Positions 1 to 9,341 of a DNA stretch of 40,933 nt are shown here, one piece after another. The notes beneath the pieces are model-generated. The model had not been told where the DNA came from. It saw only the letters and a list, made by a program, of their open reading frames with translations, and did no database searches. This DNA comes from Bacillota bacterium (GTDB lineage Bacteria; Bacillota; Dethiobacteria; Dethiobacterales; Dethiobacteraceae). A program made the translations under genes and the position numbers. Every line of letters starts with the position of its first letter. Positions within the stretch are counted from its first letter, which is position 1. The stretch covers positions 1-40,933 of the forward strand of contig JAAYLG010000140.1 in NCBI GenBank assembly GCA_012522075.1, read 5' to 3'.

Positions 1-231
1 GCAGCAGGAAATTTTTTGTCCATAAAGGCGCAGTCCGGTTCTGCACTAATCCTTCCTCCGTTTGCAAGTAATAGCGAAAATCATTTTATCACTGCCGGGG
101 GGTGATTGCAAGTTTTCGGCAGGCGGGCGTATTTTGCTGCCGCCGCTTTTGGGTAAGGCGGCAGGAGATGCAAGGCGGCGTATGGAATAGTAGGAAAGTG
201 TATGCATAATCTGTAAAAAAGGAGAAGACCA

Positions 232-1014
232 GTGAATTCAACCGGGCGTTTTCCCGCATTTAAGCAGGGAATACACTTGCTTTTCCTGTTTCTTGTGCTG
301 CAAATAGGCCTGATGATCGTTTCTTTTACCCTGGAATTCTTTCTACCCGGGCCGTTTCTGCCTTTTGCCAGAAACTTGATTCCCTTTATAGCCATAGCCA
401 TCATCCTGGTCCACGGTTGCAGACAAAACGGCGAATCTTTCCGGCAGGCCTATCCCATCCGCCCTTTTCCCGCCGCCCTGCTGCCGCCCATGTGCTTGGC
501 TTTGCTTGGCCTCAACATTATTGTCTCGGAGCTTGACAACCTGGTGCAGCAGTTTTTGCCTGTTCCTGAATGGTTTGCGGATTATTTTGCCGAGGGAGGT
601 CCCGAGCTCCTGTTTATGCTGGTGATCCTGGCTCCCGTACTGGAAGAATTATTTTTCCGGGGGCTCATGCTGCGCGGCTTTTTGTCCCATTACGGTGCGG
701 CGAAAGCCATTTTAGGCTCGGCCTTGCTTTTTGCCGCGGCGCATTTTAACCCGTGGCAGTTTTCAGCCGCTTTTTGTGCCGGCTTGCTTTTTGGCTGGTG
801 GTTTTTGCGTACCGGGTCGCTGCTGCCTTGCATCATCGGGCACGCCGTACATAATGGGCTGCCCTTTTTGCTGTTGTTGTTTCAGCTGCGAATTCCCGGG
901 TATACGGAGCCCGGCTCTTTCCAGCCGTACTGGTTTGATTTGCTTGGCGTGCTGCTGCTGGCAGCCGGCATCCTGCTGTTGCACAGAAAATTTGTTGAAG
1001 CTTATAACGAGTAA
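232..1014 (+). CDS. CPBP family intramembrane metalloprotease
   Basis: Hydrophobic ORF with EELFFRG, AAHFNPWQF and GHAVHNG motifs typical of CPBP (Abi/CAAX) proteases; RBS aaggag upstream of GTG. Confidence 0.88.
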   Translation: MNSTGRFPAFKQGIHLLFLFLVLQIGLMIVSFTLEFFLPGPFLPFARNLIPFIAIAIILVHGCRQNGESFRQAYPIRPFPAALLPPMCLALLGLNIIVSELDNLVQQFLPVPEWFADYFAEGGPELLFMLVILAPVLEELFFRGLMLRGFLSHYGAAKAILGSALLFAAAHFNPWQFSAAFCAGLLFGWWFLRTGSLLPCIIGHAVHNGLPFLLLLFQLRIPGYTEPGSFQPYWFDLLGVLLLAAGILLLHRKFVEAYNE

Positions 1015-1047
1015 AAAGCCGGTTCCGGCAAACGGAACCGGCTTTTT
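1013..1047. terminator. bidirectional intrinsic terminator between convergent genes
   Basis: Perfect 15-bp inverted repeat AAAAAGCCGGTTCCG-gcaaa-CGGAACCGGCTTTTT. Confidence 0.93.
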
Positions 1048-1063
1048 ACAGGAAACAGCCGTC

Positions 1064-2008
1064 TCAGCCGCGCAGGATGCGATCCAGAAAAGCGAGATTT
1101 TTTTCCAGGTTCTCCCTGGAGAAAAAGCACGGGTCCGCATGTGCCGCCCCTTCCAGGATTTCAAGGAACACTTTATCCCTGCCGACTGCTTTTTCCAGTT
1201 TGGCCGCAAAAGCAACCGACTGTTCGCAGGGGACCACCATGTCATTCCCCCCATGCTGAATGAAAAAAGGCGGTGCTTCCGGAGTAATATAAGTTTCAGG
1301 ATTGGCCGCCCGTACCAGCTCCGGCGCGTCCGACAGAGCGGCGCCGAGAAAGAGTTCTTCCAGGCTGCAGAGGCCGGACTCGGGCGGCATCACACCCAAA
1401 TCCATAAGCTGCCCTCTCATAGCCAGGAAATCGCAGGGGCCGTACCAGTTCACCACAGCCTGAACTGCCGCAGAATAGCCGGGGGAACCCAGGGATTCAT
1501 CATTCAATTGCCCTGCGGCTGCCGAGGTGGCCGCCAGGGCGGCCAAATGGCCGCCTGCCGAATCTCCCCAGAGGGCGACACGCTCCGGCAGCAGGCGATA
1601 CTGCTTTGCCTGCCGGCGCAGCCAGCGGACAGCTGTTTTAACTTCGTAAACCTGCAAGGGGAATTCGGCTTTGTCGCTTAATGTGTAGTCGACGGATACA
1701 AGGGCATACCCTCGCTCCAGTACATAAAACAACGGTTCCATGGTAATTGCCCGTTTATGTCCCATAAACCAGCCGCCGCCATGAATGTAAACAATGACAG
1801 GGTACGGGCCGTCACCTGTATCCGGCAGGTAAATGTCCAGCGTCTGACCATCCGCTTTGTCAGTGTAAGGCACATCAAGCCATTTGCGTTTTAACCTGTC
1901 AATTTTCACCTCGGGGGGTGCGACAAAATCGCCCAGCTGTTTCCGCCATTGCTCCACATGCTGCGCTTTTGGCACTCCCCCGATCAGGATTTCCTGCTGT
2001 TTGCCCAT
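1064..2008 (-). CDS. alpha/beta hydrolase (carboxylesterase/lipase-like)
   Basis: HGGGWFMGHK oxyanion-hole motif, GDSAGGH nucleophile elbow, C-terminal GAAHAD. Confidence 0.88.
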   Translation of the reverse strand: MGKQQEILIGGVPKAQHVEQWRKQLGDFVAPPEVKIDRLKRKWLDVPYTDKADGQTLDIYLPDTGDGPYPVIVYIHGGGWFMGHKRAITMEPLFYVLERGYALVSVDYTLSDKAEFPLQVYEVKTAVRWLRRQAKQYRLLPERVALWGDSAGGHLAALAATSAAAGQLNDESLGSPGYSAAVQAVVNWYGPCDFLAMRGQLMDLGVMPPESGLCSLEELFLGAALSDAPELVRAANPETYITPEAPPFFIQHGGNDMVVPCEQSVAFAAKLEKAVGRDKVFLEILEGAAHADPCFFSRENLEKNLAFLDRILRG

Positions 2009-2228
2009 CAGATCCCCCCTGGTGCACAGTTTTCCTCTTCTGGTTAATTATACCGTAGCGGCGGGTGGAAAAACAATATGAACAAAATGATAAACAAAAC
2101 GGTGAAGATCGGTGTCAGCTTCCACCGTGCATATTGACCGGGAACGGAAAGGACCATAAAATGAAAACAGAAAAAGCAGCCCGCGCTCCAAAAGGCGGCT
2201 GCAATCTGCGTTGGTCTGGAGGAGTATT

Positions 2229-3134
2229 ATGTATCACGTAATAAGTTGCGATCAGTTCAGCAGGGACGACCTGGAAAGCATTTTCCGGTTGACGGACGCT
2301 GTTCGCTCACAGCCGGAGGCTTTTCGGACGGCCCTGGCCGGAAAAATTGTTGCCACTGTTTTTTATGAGCCCAGTACCAGGACAAGGCTTTCCTTTGAAG
2401 CGGCTGTCCTGCGCCTGGGCGGCAATGTTATTAGCACGGAAAATGCCAAGGAAATGTCTTCGGCCATTAAGGGGGAGAGCCTGCCGGATACAATCCGTGT
2501 TATTGCCGGCTATTGTGATGCCATTGTCCTGCGGCATCCCGACATCAGGTCGGCGGAAGTTGCGGCCCAAGTATCCCGGGTGCCCATTATCAATGCGGGC
2601 AGCGGCAGCGGGGAACATCCTACACAGGCAGTTTTAGATGTCTATACTATTTACCAGTACAAGAAAAAGATTGACGGGCTGACGATTGCCGTTTTAGGCG
2701 ATCTCCTTTTCGGCCGTACAGTCCACTCATTGGTAAAGCTGCTTGCTTTATACAGGGACATCACCATTTATGGCCTAAGCCGTGATGTTTTGAGTCTGCC
2801 GGAAGATTATATTGCTTACCTGGCGACAAAAGGCGTTCGCTACATACCCTGCCGTTCACTCCGTGAAATTCCGCCGGAAGTTGATGTTCTCTACCATACG
2901 CGCACGCAGACGGAACGTTTTGCCAACACTGACCTGCAAATAGAGGAGTTTATTATTGACAAAGAATCATTGGATTATTTTTCGCCCCATACCATCCTGA
3001 TGCATCCCCTGCCCCGCAGAAATGAAATCGCGCCGGATGTGGACGGGGACAAGCGGGCAGTATTCTTTGCCCAGTCGCATTACGGCATGTATGTGCGCAT
3101 GAGCCTGTTGCACAGCATTCTGGCAGGACGGTGA
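2229..3134 (+). CDS. pyrB: aspartate carbamoyltransferase catalytic subunit
   Basis: FYEPSTRTRLSFE, GEHPTQAVLDVYTI, HPLPRRNEI motifs; ggaggag RBS before ATG at 2229. Confidence 0.9.
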   Translation: MYHVISCDQFSRDDLESIFRLTDAVRSQPEAFRTALAGKIVATVFYEPSTRTRLSFEAAVLRLGGNVISTENAKEMSSAIKGESLPDTIRVIAGYCDAIVLRHPDIRSAEVAAQVSRVPIINAGSGSGEHPTQAVLDVYTIYQYKKKIDGLTIAVLGDLLFGRTVHSLVKLLALYRDITIYGLSRDVLSLPEDYIAYLATKGVRYIPCRSLREIPPEVDVLYHTRTQTERFANTDLQIEEFIIDKESLDYFSPHTILMHPLPRRNEIAPDVDGDKRAVFFAQSHYGMYVRMSLLHSILAGR

Positions 3135-3137
3135 GGG

Positions 3138-3893
3138 TTGAATATGAAGGTGCTGCAGATAAGGGGTTGTACAATCGGCGGCGGCAGGTCTAAAATTTGT
3201 GTTCCTCTCACCGGTGGGACAATGCCTGCTTTGCTGGCGGAAGCCCGTGAAGTGGCGGCTCTAAAACCTGACCTGGCCGAATGGCGGGCCGATTTTTTTC
3301 AAGACATTCATGATCCGCAGCAAGCGCTGGCGGCGCTCCGGCAGGTCCGTGCAGCAGTAGGGAACCTGCCCCTCATTTTTACCTGCCGTGATCAGCGGGA
3401 GGGCGGTTTCCGGGAAATGGCAACGGCGGCCAGGGTGGAGCTGCTGCAGGCTGCCGCCGCCGCCGGCGCCACTGATCTGGTGGATATTGAACTGCAATCC
3501 GGCCGGGATAATATTTGCGCCGTCACAAAACTTGCCCGGAAACACGGTGTTTTCGTCATTGTCTCCTACCATGATTTTGCCAAAACGCCGCCGGTGGCGG
3601 AAATGATCGGTATCCTCCGCCGTGAGCAGGAGATGGGGGCGGATCTTGTCAAGCTTGCTGTCATGCCCAAGACTCCCCGGGATGTGCTGCACCTGCTGGA
3701 GGCTGCGCTCCTTTTTAAGGAAAAATATGCACAGGTGCCTGTCATCACTATGGCTATGTCCGGCTTGGGGTTGATTAGCCGCCTGGCCGGCACCGCTTTT
3801 GGTTCGGATCTTACTTTTGCTTCTTACCGCAAGCAATCCGCCCCCGGCCAGATTCCCCTGGAACTGTTGCGGGCGCTCCAACAGTTAACATAA
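3138..3893 (+). CDS. aroD: type I 3-dehydroquinate dehydratase
   Basis: EWRADFF, IFTCRDQREGG, VSYHDFAKTP, KLAVMPKT and TMAMSGLGLISRL motifs. Confidence 0.93.
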   Translation: MNMKVLQIRGCTIGGGRSKICVPLTGGTMPALLAEAREVAALKPDLAEWRADFFQDIHDPQQALAALRQVRAAVGNLPLIFTCRDQREGGFREMATAARVELLQAAAAAGATDLVDIELQSGRDNICAVTKLARKHGVFVIVSYHDFAKTPPVAEMIGILRREQEMGADLVKLAVMPKTPRDVLHLLEAALLFKEKYAQVPVITMAMSGLGLISRLAGTAFGSDLTFASYRKQSAPGQIPLELLRALQQLT

Positions 3894-3899
3894 CTCGCA

Positions 3900-4500
3900 T
3901 TATGATGCCTCCATTTGCTGCTTGCGCATCAGCCTGGTAAACAGGGTTACGGCAAGGAGAATGGAGAGCATTGATTCCAACCCTTTGCCCAAGGCCTGAA
4001 AAACGGCCTGTGGCGCCAGGGTAAGGCCGATTGCGGCAAAAAGGGCGGACAGCACCGTCCCGATCGTAATGGTGACTTTAAAACCTTCTTTCAGGCGCCC
4101 GAAAAGTTTCGCGCCATAGCAGTAGCCAGCCAGCGGCTGGTAGCCGAGGGCAAGGCCATGTACCAGCATAAAAGCCAGGGAACCGATGCGCATAACGATC
4201 CCCATGGCGGCGATGACAACATCACCGTAGGTAGCTGCTACGGCATTGGAGAGCCCTGGAAATATAAGATGCGCCGCCTGTAGCAAACAGGTTGCCAAAT
4301 GCCTGCATTGTCATAAAAAGGGGGAAGACAAGAGTAACGGTCGCCACGGCATTGGCATCATTCAACTGGCCGATGAAAAATGTGTCGGCCAGATTATAAA
4401 GCGCCTGGACAATCATACCCAGCATTGTCGGTAATGCCAGTGTTACTATTGCCTTCCTGATCGGCATATATTCCAGAATGCGGAGAGGGCCTGTCTGCAT
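3900..4500 (-). pseudogene. MATE family efflux transporter, degenerate (frameshift and internal deletions)
   Basis: N-terminal MATE segment (IRKAIVTLALPTMLGMIVQALYNLADTFFIGQL...GNLFATGGASYISR) in one frame; later MATE segments (ATYGDVVIAAMGIVMRI, GLALGYQPLAGYCYGAK, FQALGKGLESMLSI) in another frame; about 200 codons instead of about 450. Confidence 0.85.
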
Positions 4501-4529
4501 TTATCCTGTCCTCTCTGTAATTTTTATTG

Positions 4530-4973
4530 TTAATACAGAATTTTTCCCATCAAGCTGATAATGGTATTGCAGGCATGGAAAAATTGTTCCCGCTCTGCAG
4601 CTGAAAGCACACTAAATTTGTCGCTATAGTATTTTCTAATGGCAGCATCAAGCTCCTTGACGTAAGCTTTTCCTTTTGCCGTTAACTTCAGGATGGTTTT
4701 CCGTTTATCCGCAACATCCGGTTTGCGCCAAAGATAGTCCATTTTTTCCAGCGTGTCTACGATATGTGTAAATGAACCCTTTTCGACGCCGGTAAATTTG
4801 CTTAATTCCGTCATGCATTTATCGCCGTGCATTTTCACCGCGAGCAGTGTTCGTTCTTGTGATTTGTTAAGCAATCGGGCGGATTCCTGCTTCCAGAAGC
4901 CGTCCAGAAGTTCAAATTTCAGCCTGGGAATGGCCCATAACAGCTTTAACAACTGAGCTTCCGATATTTCCAC
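4530..4973 (-). CDS. MarR family transcriptional regulator
   Basis: winged-helix segment LTKFTGVEKGSFTHIVDTLEKMDYLWRKPDVADKRKTILKLTAKG typical of MarR. Confidence 0.88.
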   Translation of the reverse strand: MEISEAQLLKLLWAIPRLKFELLDGFWKQESARLLNKSQERTLLAVKMHGDKCMTELSKFTGVEKGSFTHIVDTLEKMDYLWRKPDVADKRKTILKLTAKGKAYVKELDAAIRKYYSDKFSVLSAAEREQFFHACNTIISLMGKILY

Positions 4974-4994
4974 GTGCGCACCTCATTTCCCATA

Positions 4995-5014
4995 ATGGTT
5001 TGAATAATAACCAT
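4995..5014. promoter_or_regulatory. candidate autoregulatory MarR operator
   Basis: Inverted repeat ATGGTT-N8-AACCAT just upstream of the MarR start codon. Confidence 0.5.
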
Positions 5015-5129
5015 GCTTCCCTATTATAGCTGAAATCACGCGCAGGGAACAAGCTTTTTGCCAAATTCCCGCCGGCAGCCGGCAGAAAACTGGCCGGGGA
5101 CAAAAATTGCACCACGTCCGCGGAGTGAC

Positions 5130-5152
5130 AAAAAAATACCCCCTGCGGGGTA
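5130..5152 (-). terminator. intrinsic terminator of the polysaccharide deacetylase
   Basis: On the minus strand TACCCC-gcag-GGGGTA followed by T7. Confidence 0.82.
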
Positions 5153-5197
5153 TATGGTGAGCTATCCTGCTCCTGTTGTCAAGGATGAATAAAATTT

Positions 5198-6286
5198 TTA
5201 GAGGTTGTTTGCACTGATAATCTGCTCAATGCTTACACCGTAACGCTTGGCCAGGGAGTAGAGAGTGTCGCCGGCCTCCACCGTTATGGTGAGGCTGCCT
5301 GCCGAAGGCGGCGGCAGCATTTCGTTGACTGTAATGAGAGTGTAACCTTTTTCCCGCAGGCCGGTGATGATGGCAGGCAGTGCTTCTACCGTGTGGTAAC
5401 CGCCGATATGCAGCAGGATGATGCCTTTGTGTGAAGCGTTTTCCAGCACCCTGTCAATCAGGTATTGTGTTGTTACTTCCTTGCCGCCGATTTCTTCCGC
5501 CCAGTCGTGGCTGTCTACAGTCCACAAAACAGTGTAGGGATAACCTTCATTGGTCAAAACGTTCAGGAGAGTTTCGTTATATTCGCCGTACGGGGGGCGG
5601 AAGAGGTAAGGCTTTCTGCCCGTGGCCTGGGCAATGATGCGGGTGGATTCACGCATTTCAGTGACAATTTCTTCTTCGCTCATGTTGATCAGGTGCCCGT
5701 GGGTCAGGGAGTGATTCTCTATCAGATGGCCGTGCCGGACAATTTCCTCCACCAGGTGGGGATGAGCCTCCACCCAGCGGGCACGCGCAAAGAAGGTGCA
5801 TTTTACATCGTATTCAGACAGAACGGCAAGCAGGTCTTCCGTCTGTTCATACAACCAGCCGGCATCAAAGGTGAGGGCTATTTGTTTTTCCGCCACTTCC
5901 GTTATGCCTTCCCTGACGATCTGTGAATTGCCCCGTGTGACGCCGGTTGCTTGCGGGATAATTAATTTTTGCCCGGCATAAATAGTGGGAACCTGTTCTT
6001 TTGGTTCAGGCTTCGGTTGTTTTTCATCCCCCGGACCAGGCGTCTCTTCCTCACCCGGCAGCGTTTCATCTCCCGGTTCTGCCTCCCCGGGATCAGGCTG
6101 CGGCTCTTCCGCCGGTTCAGGCACTTCCGGCTTTGCCGGCGGTTCCGCTTCCGGCCTGTCTGACCAGGCTGCCATAATTTTTTCCGGCAATGATGTGGCA
6201 AAAATAATAATACCGGCAAAAAGCAGCACACAGGCTGCGGAGAGTACCAGCCATTTTTTTCTGTCAATTTTTTTTGCCCGTAACAT
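5198..6286 (-). CDS. polysaccharide deacetylase with C-terminal LysM domain
   Basis: N-terminal TM helix, Pro/Glu-rich linker, ALTFDAGW...IENHSLTHGH...FRPPYGEYN (NodB motifs), C-terminal VEAGDTLYSLAKRYGVSIEQIISANNL (LysM). Confidence 0.92.
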   Translation of the reverse strand: MLRAKKIDRKKWLVLSAACVLLFAGIIIFATSLPEKIMAAWSDRPEAEPPAKPEVPEPAEEPQPDPGEAEPGDETLPGEEETPGPGDEKQPKPEPKEQVPTIYAGQKLIIPQATGVTRGNSQIVREGITEVAEKQIALTFDAGWLYEQTEDLLAVLSEYDVKCTFFARARWVEAHPHLVEEIVRHGHLIENHSLTHGHLINMSEEEIVTEMRESTRIIAQATGRKPYLFRPPYGEYNETLLNVLTNEGYPYTVLWTVDSHDWAEEIGGKEVTTQYLIDRVLENASHKGIILLHIGGYHTVEALPAIITGLREKGYTLITVNEMLPPPSAGSLTITVEAGDTLYSLAKRYGVSIEQIISANNL

Positions 6287-6583
6287 GGCGCTTCCTCCTG
6301 TTGCTTGTAAATTATGCAAGGGGAGCCGTTACTGCCATTGTAGCGGGCAAAAAAGAAGGGTGGCTTAATTATTCATGTATTTTTCTTTATATCATTTAAA
6401 TTTTACTAAGATAAAAGTCATTTTATGCTGCCGAAGGAACTTGCTGCCAGCAAGGAGGAAGCAGCTTGCCGGCAGCGAAATATTCTGCATACCGGTCTGC
6501 TCTGCCTTGCCTGGCAGGCACACCGCCTGATGGTTGCCTTGAGATCGCAGCAGGCAAGCAACGACGGTTATGATGAACAAAAC

Positions 6584-6617
6584 AATGTCAAACATTAGAA
6601 GAAACAACGTTGACATT
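6584..6617. promoter_or_regulatory. candidate BirA operator of bioY
   Basis: AATGTCAA-N18-TTGACATT perfect inverted repeat; as 9-mers ATGTCAAAC-N14-CGTTGACAT, resembling the biotin box TTGTTAACC-N14/15-GGTTAACAA. Confidence 0.6.
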
Positions 6618-6639
6618 AAAAATGCAGCCGTGTTATAAT
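6610..6639 (+). promoter_or_regulatory. SigA-type promoter of bioY
   Basis: TTGACA (6610-6615) - 18 bp - TATAAT (6634-6639). Confidence 0.85.
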
Positions 6640-6670
6640 CCTGCCAGTTTTTCGTGCGGGAGGACGCGGC

Positions 6671-7216
6671 ATGCGGAATATTGCTCTGCGAGAATATGTG
6701 GCCGGCGCTTTTTTTGCCGCATTGACGGCGCTTTTGGCTTATGTGACCATTCCCCTGCCGGGGGGGCTGCCGCCTGTAACCGGTCAGTCTTTGGCCGTCA
6801 TGCTGTCCGGCCTGTTTTTGGGCGCCCGCGGCGGCGCCGTAAGCCAGGTGGTTTATCTCCTGCTTGGCATCAGCGGGCTGTCTGTTTTTGCGGGCGGCAA
6901 AAGCGGCTTGAATGCCCTTGTGGGACCGACGGGCGGTTTTATCTGGGGTTTTGTCCTGGGAGCTTACCTGACCGGCAAACTGACGGAAAAGCGCGAACAG
7001 CCGTCAACGCTGCACCTCTTGGGGGCTGCCTTTGCGGGCGGTATCTGCGCCGTCTATCTACCGGGTATAATACAGTTGGCTTATCTTCTGAGACTGTCAC
7101 CAGGTAAAGCTTTGTCGGCCATGCTGCCTTATCTGCCGGGCGACCTGCTGAAAGTGGCCGTTTCCGTCTTTCTGGCGACTAAGACCGGCCCGGCCATCCG
7201 CCAGGGCAGGTACTGA
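6671..7216 (+). CDS. bioY: biotin transporter BioY (ECF S component)
   Basis: ALLAYVTIPLPGGLPPVTGQSLAVMLSGLFLGARGGAVSQVVYLLLG and GPTGGFIWGF motifs. Confidence 0.93.
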   Translation: MRNIALREYVAGAFFAALTALLAYVTIPLPGGLPPVTGQSLAVMLSGLFLGARGGAVSQVVYLLLGISGLSVFAGGKSGLNALVGPTGGFIWGFVLGAYLTGKLTEKREQPSTLHLLGAAFAGGICAVYLPGIIQLAYLLRLSPGKALSAMLPYLPGDLLKVAVSVFLATKTGPAIRQGRY

Positions 7217-7258
7217 TTTTTGATGCCAGTTGCCCAAAAGAAAGGGTGATGAAAAGCG

Positions 7259-7897
7259 GTGCGTTCACTGCCGCAGACCGATATTTACGGTATTACCTGT
7301 GAGGCTTTGTCCCGGGGCAGGGACAACCTGACCGTCGTCAGGGAGTTGCTTGCCGCCGGTGTAAAGATTATTCAGTACAGGGAAAAAGCGAAAACAATAA
7401 AAGAAAAATATGCCGAATGCCTGGCTATCAGTAAAATGTGCCGGGAAGCAGGCGCCTTGTTTGTGGTAAACGATGATGAGGACCTGGCCCTCCTGACCGG
7501 GGCCGGCGCCGTGCACGTCGGCCAGGACGACCTGCCGGCAGATGCGGTGAGGAAGCTGGTGGGGCCGGAAGTAATTGTGGGTGTTTCCGCCGGCAGCATG
7601 GAGGAAGCGAGGGACGCCGTGGCCCGCGGCGCCGATTACCTGGGGGTCGGTCCTATTTATCGGACGGCGACCAAGGAAGATGCGGGGGAAGCGGTTGGGC
7701 TTGCTTTACTGCAAACCATGTCTCGTACTTTTACGCTGCCGCTGGTGGCGATCGGCGGCATTACACCGTCCAATATTAAGGAAGTAATGCGGCTCGGCGC
7801 CGCCTGTGCCGCTATGATTTCCGCCCTGGTGGGTGCTGAAGATATCGCGGCCGCCGTCCGGGCGGCACGGCGGAGCTTGCATGAAGGCGGCCGCTAA
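7259..7897 (+). CDS. thiE: thiamine phosphate synthase
   Basis: VKIIQYREK, FVVNDDEDLALLTGAGAVHVGQDDLP, GVGPIYRTATK, PLVAIGGITPSNI motifs. Confidence 0.93.
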   Translation: MRSLPQTDIYGITCEALSRGRDNLTVVRELLAAGVKIIQYREKAKTIKEKYAECLAISKMCREAGALFVVNDDEDLALLTGAGAVHVGQDDLPADAVRKLVGPEVIVGVSAGSMEEARDAVARGADYLGVGPIYRTATKEDAGEAVGLALLQTMSRTFTLPLVAIGGITPSNIKEVMRLGAACAAMISALVGAEDIAAAVRAARRSLHEGGR

Positions 7898-7968
7898 AGC
7901 GGGAGCGCCGGCCTGTGCTGCGGGCGTAAACTGCCGCAGGGGACAATCTCTACTGAAAAAGGGATGAA

Positions 7969-8580
7969 ATGATGCTGGTTGTAGGTTTGACGGGAGGTAT
8001 TGCCACGGGAAAATCTACAGTAGGAAAGATGTTTGCCCGCCTCGGTGCCAGGCGGATAGATACTGACAGGCTGGCACGGGAGGTTGTGGAGCCGGGGCAG
8101 CCGGGATTGGCGGCAGTGGTTGCCCGCTTTGGCGGGGAAGTCCTGACTGCCGACGGCCGCCTGGACAGGAAGGCCCTGGGGAAGATTGTTTTCCATGATG
8201 CGGGCTTGCGCAAAGAACTGGAAGCAATCCTCCATCCCCTGATCGGGGAATTGATGAGGGAGGAATTGCGAGCCGCGGAGGCGGCAGGTGACTGTATTGT
8301 TTTGGTGGAAGTTCCACTGCTTTATGAAACCGGTTTCCAGCGGGAGACGGACAGGGTAATTGTGGTGACAGCAGACCGGGAAACACAGCTGGCGCGGCTC
8401 AAAGAGCGTGACGGGTTGGATGAAGCGGAAGCAATGCGGCGCATCGCGGCCCAGATGCCGCTGAGCGAGAAAGCTGCCCGGGCCGATTATGTCATCGATA
8501 ACAGCGGCTCCCTGGCCGAGACGGAAAAGCAGGTGGAAGCGGTGTGGCAAATTTTACAACGGGAGTGTGACAATGGCTGA
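7969..8580 (+). CDS. coaE: dephospho-CoA kinase
   Basis: VGLTGGIATGKSTV P-loop, IDTDRLAREVVEPG, VEVPLLYETG, VIDNSGS. Confidence 0.95.
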   Translation: MMLVVGLTGGIATGKSTVGKMFARLGARRIDTDRLAREVVEPGQPGLAAVVARFGGEVLTADGRLDRKALGKIVFHDAGLRKELEAILHPLIGELMREELRAAEAAGDCIVLVEVPLLYETGFQRETDRVIVVTADRETQLARLKERDGLDEAEAMRRIAAQMPLSEKAARADYVIDNSGSLAETEKQVEAVWQILQRECDNG

Positions 8581-9145
8581 TTGGGTCAGGCGGCTGTGGC
8601 TGCCGCGGCTGCTGCTTGTCTTGGCACTGGCAGTTTTGCTGCTTTTTGCCGTGATGCGGACACCACGTTACCTGCGGCGCATTTACCCGTATCATCACCG
8701 GCAGCTGATTGAACTGTACGCCTTCCAGTACGGGGTGGACCCACTGCTTGTTGTTGCCGTCATGCATGCAGAAAGCAATTTCCGGGTGGATGCCGTTTCC
8801 TGGAAGGGAGCGCTTGGCCTGATGCAGGTGATTCCGGAGACGGCACAGTGGATTGCTCGCCGGCTGGGTATGGAAACACTGGAAATTGAAGACATCCTGG
8901 ACCCGGAAGTTAACATCAGGCTGGGGACCTGGTATCTGGCCTATCTGCTGGAGAAATTTGCCGGGCGGGTTGATGTGGTTATTGCCGCCTATAATGCCGG
9001 GCCCGGGCAGGTCTCCGCCTGGCTGGACGACAAAACCTGGTCCGGCCGCTATGCCGACCGGCATAAGATCCCCTTTGCTGAAACGCGCCAATTTTTGGTT
9101 AAAGTCAGGAAAGCTTATACAAAATACCAGCAACTCTATCGTTAA
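8573..9145 (+). CDS. lytic transglycosylase (SLT domain), membrane anchored
   Basis: HAESNFRVDAVSWKGALGLMQVIPETA and YLAYLLEKFAGRVDVVIAAYNAGPG; overlaps the coaE stop by 8 bp. Confidence 0.92.
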   Translation: MADWVRRLWLPRLLLVLALAVLLLFAVMRTPRYLRRIYPYHHRQLIELYAFQYGVDPLLVVAVMHAESNFRVDAVSWKGALGLMQVIPETAQWIARRLGMETLEIEDILDPEVNIRLGTWYLAYLLEKFAGRVDVVIAAYNAGPGQVSAWLDDKTWSGRYADRHKIPFAETRQFLVKVRKAYTKYQQLYR

Positions 9146-9341
9146 ATACCATTGCAGCGGGGAGAGTTCGCAGCAGTGCTTGAACAATACGCGTTTGCCG
9201 CCGCCTGTGCAAAGCTGCGGCACTTTTCCCTGGTACCTGAACAATGCAATATTGTCGCCTGCCGCAATTAGTGATACAATAAGGGCGGTAAAATTTAAAG
9301 GCGCAACCAGATGTCTGTGGTATTCTTGCGGGAGGGATACG

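Noticed and set aside
731-1681. 316-aa plus-strand ORF
   Set aside because: Overlaps the CPBP gene, the terminator and the antisense of the hydrolase; translation looks like shifted frames
7200-7260. TPP riboswitch upstream of thiE
   Set aside because: Only about 42 bp between bioY and thiE, no CTGAGA-type thi-box
7894-8550. 218-aa minus-strand ORF
   Set aside because: Antisense to coaE, no homology-like motifs
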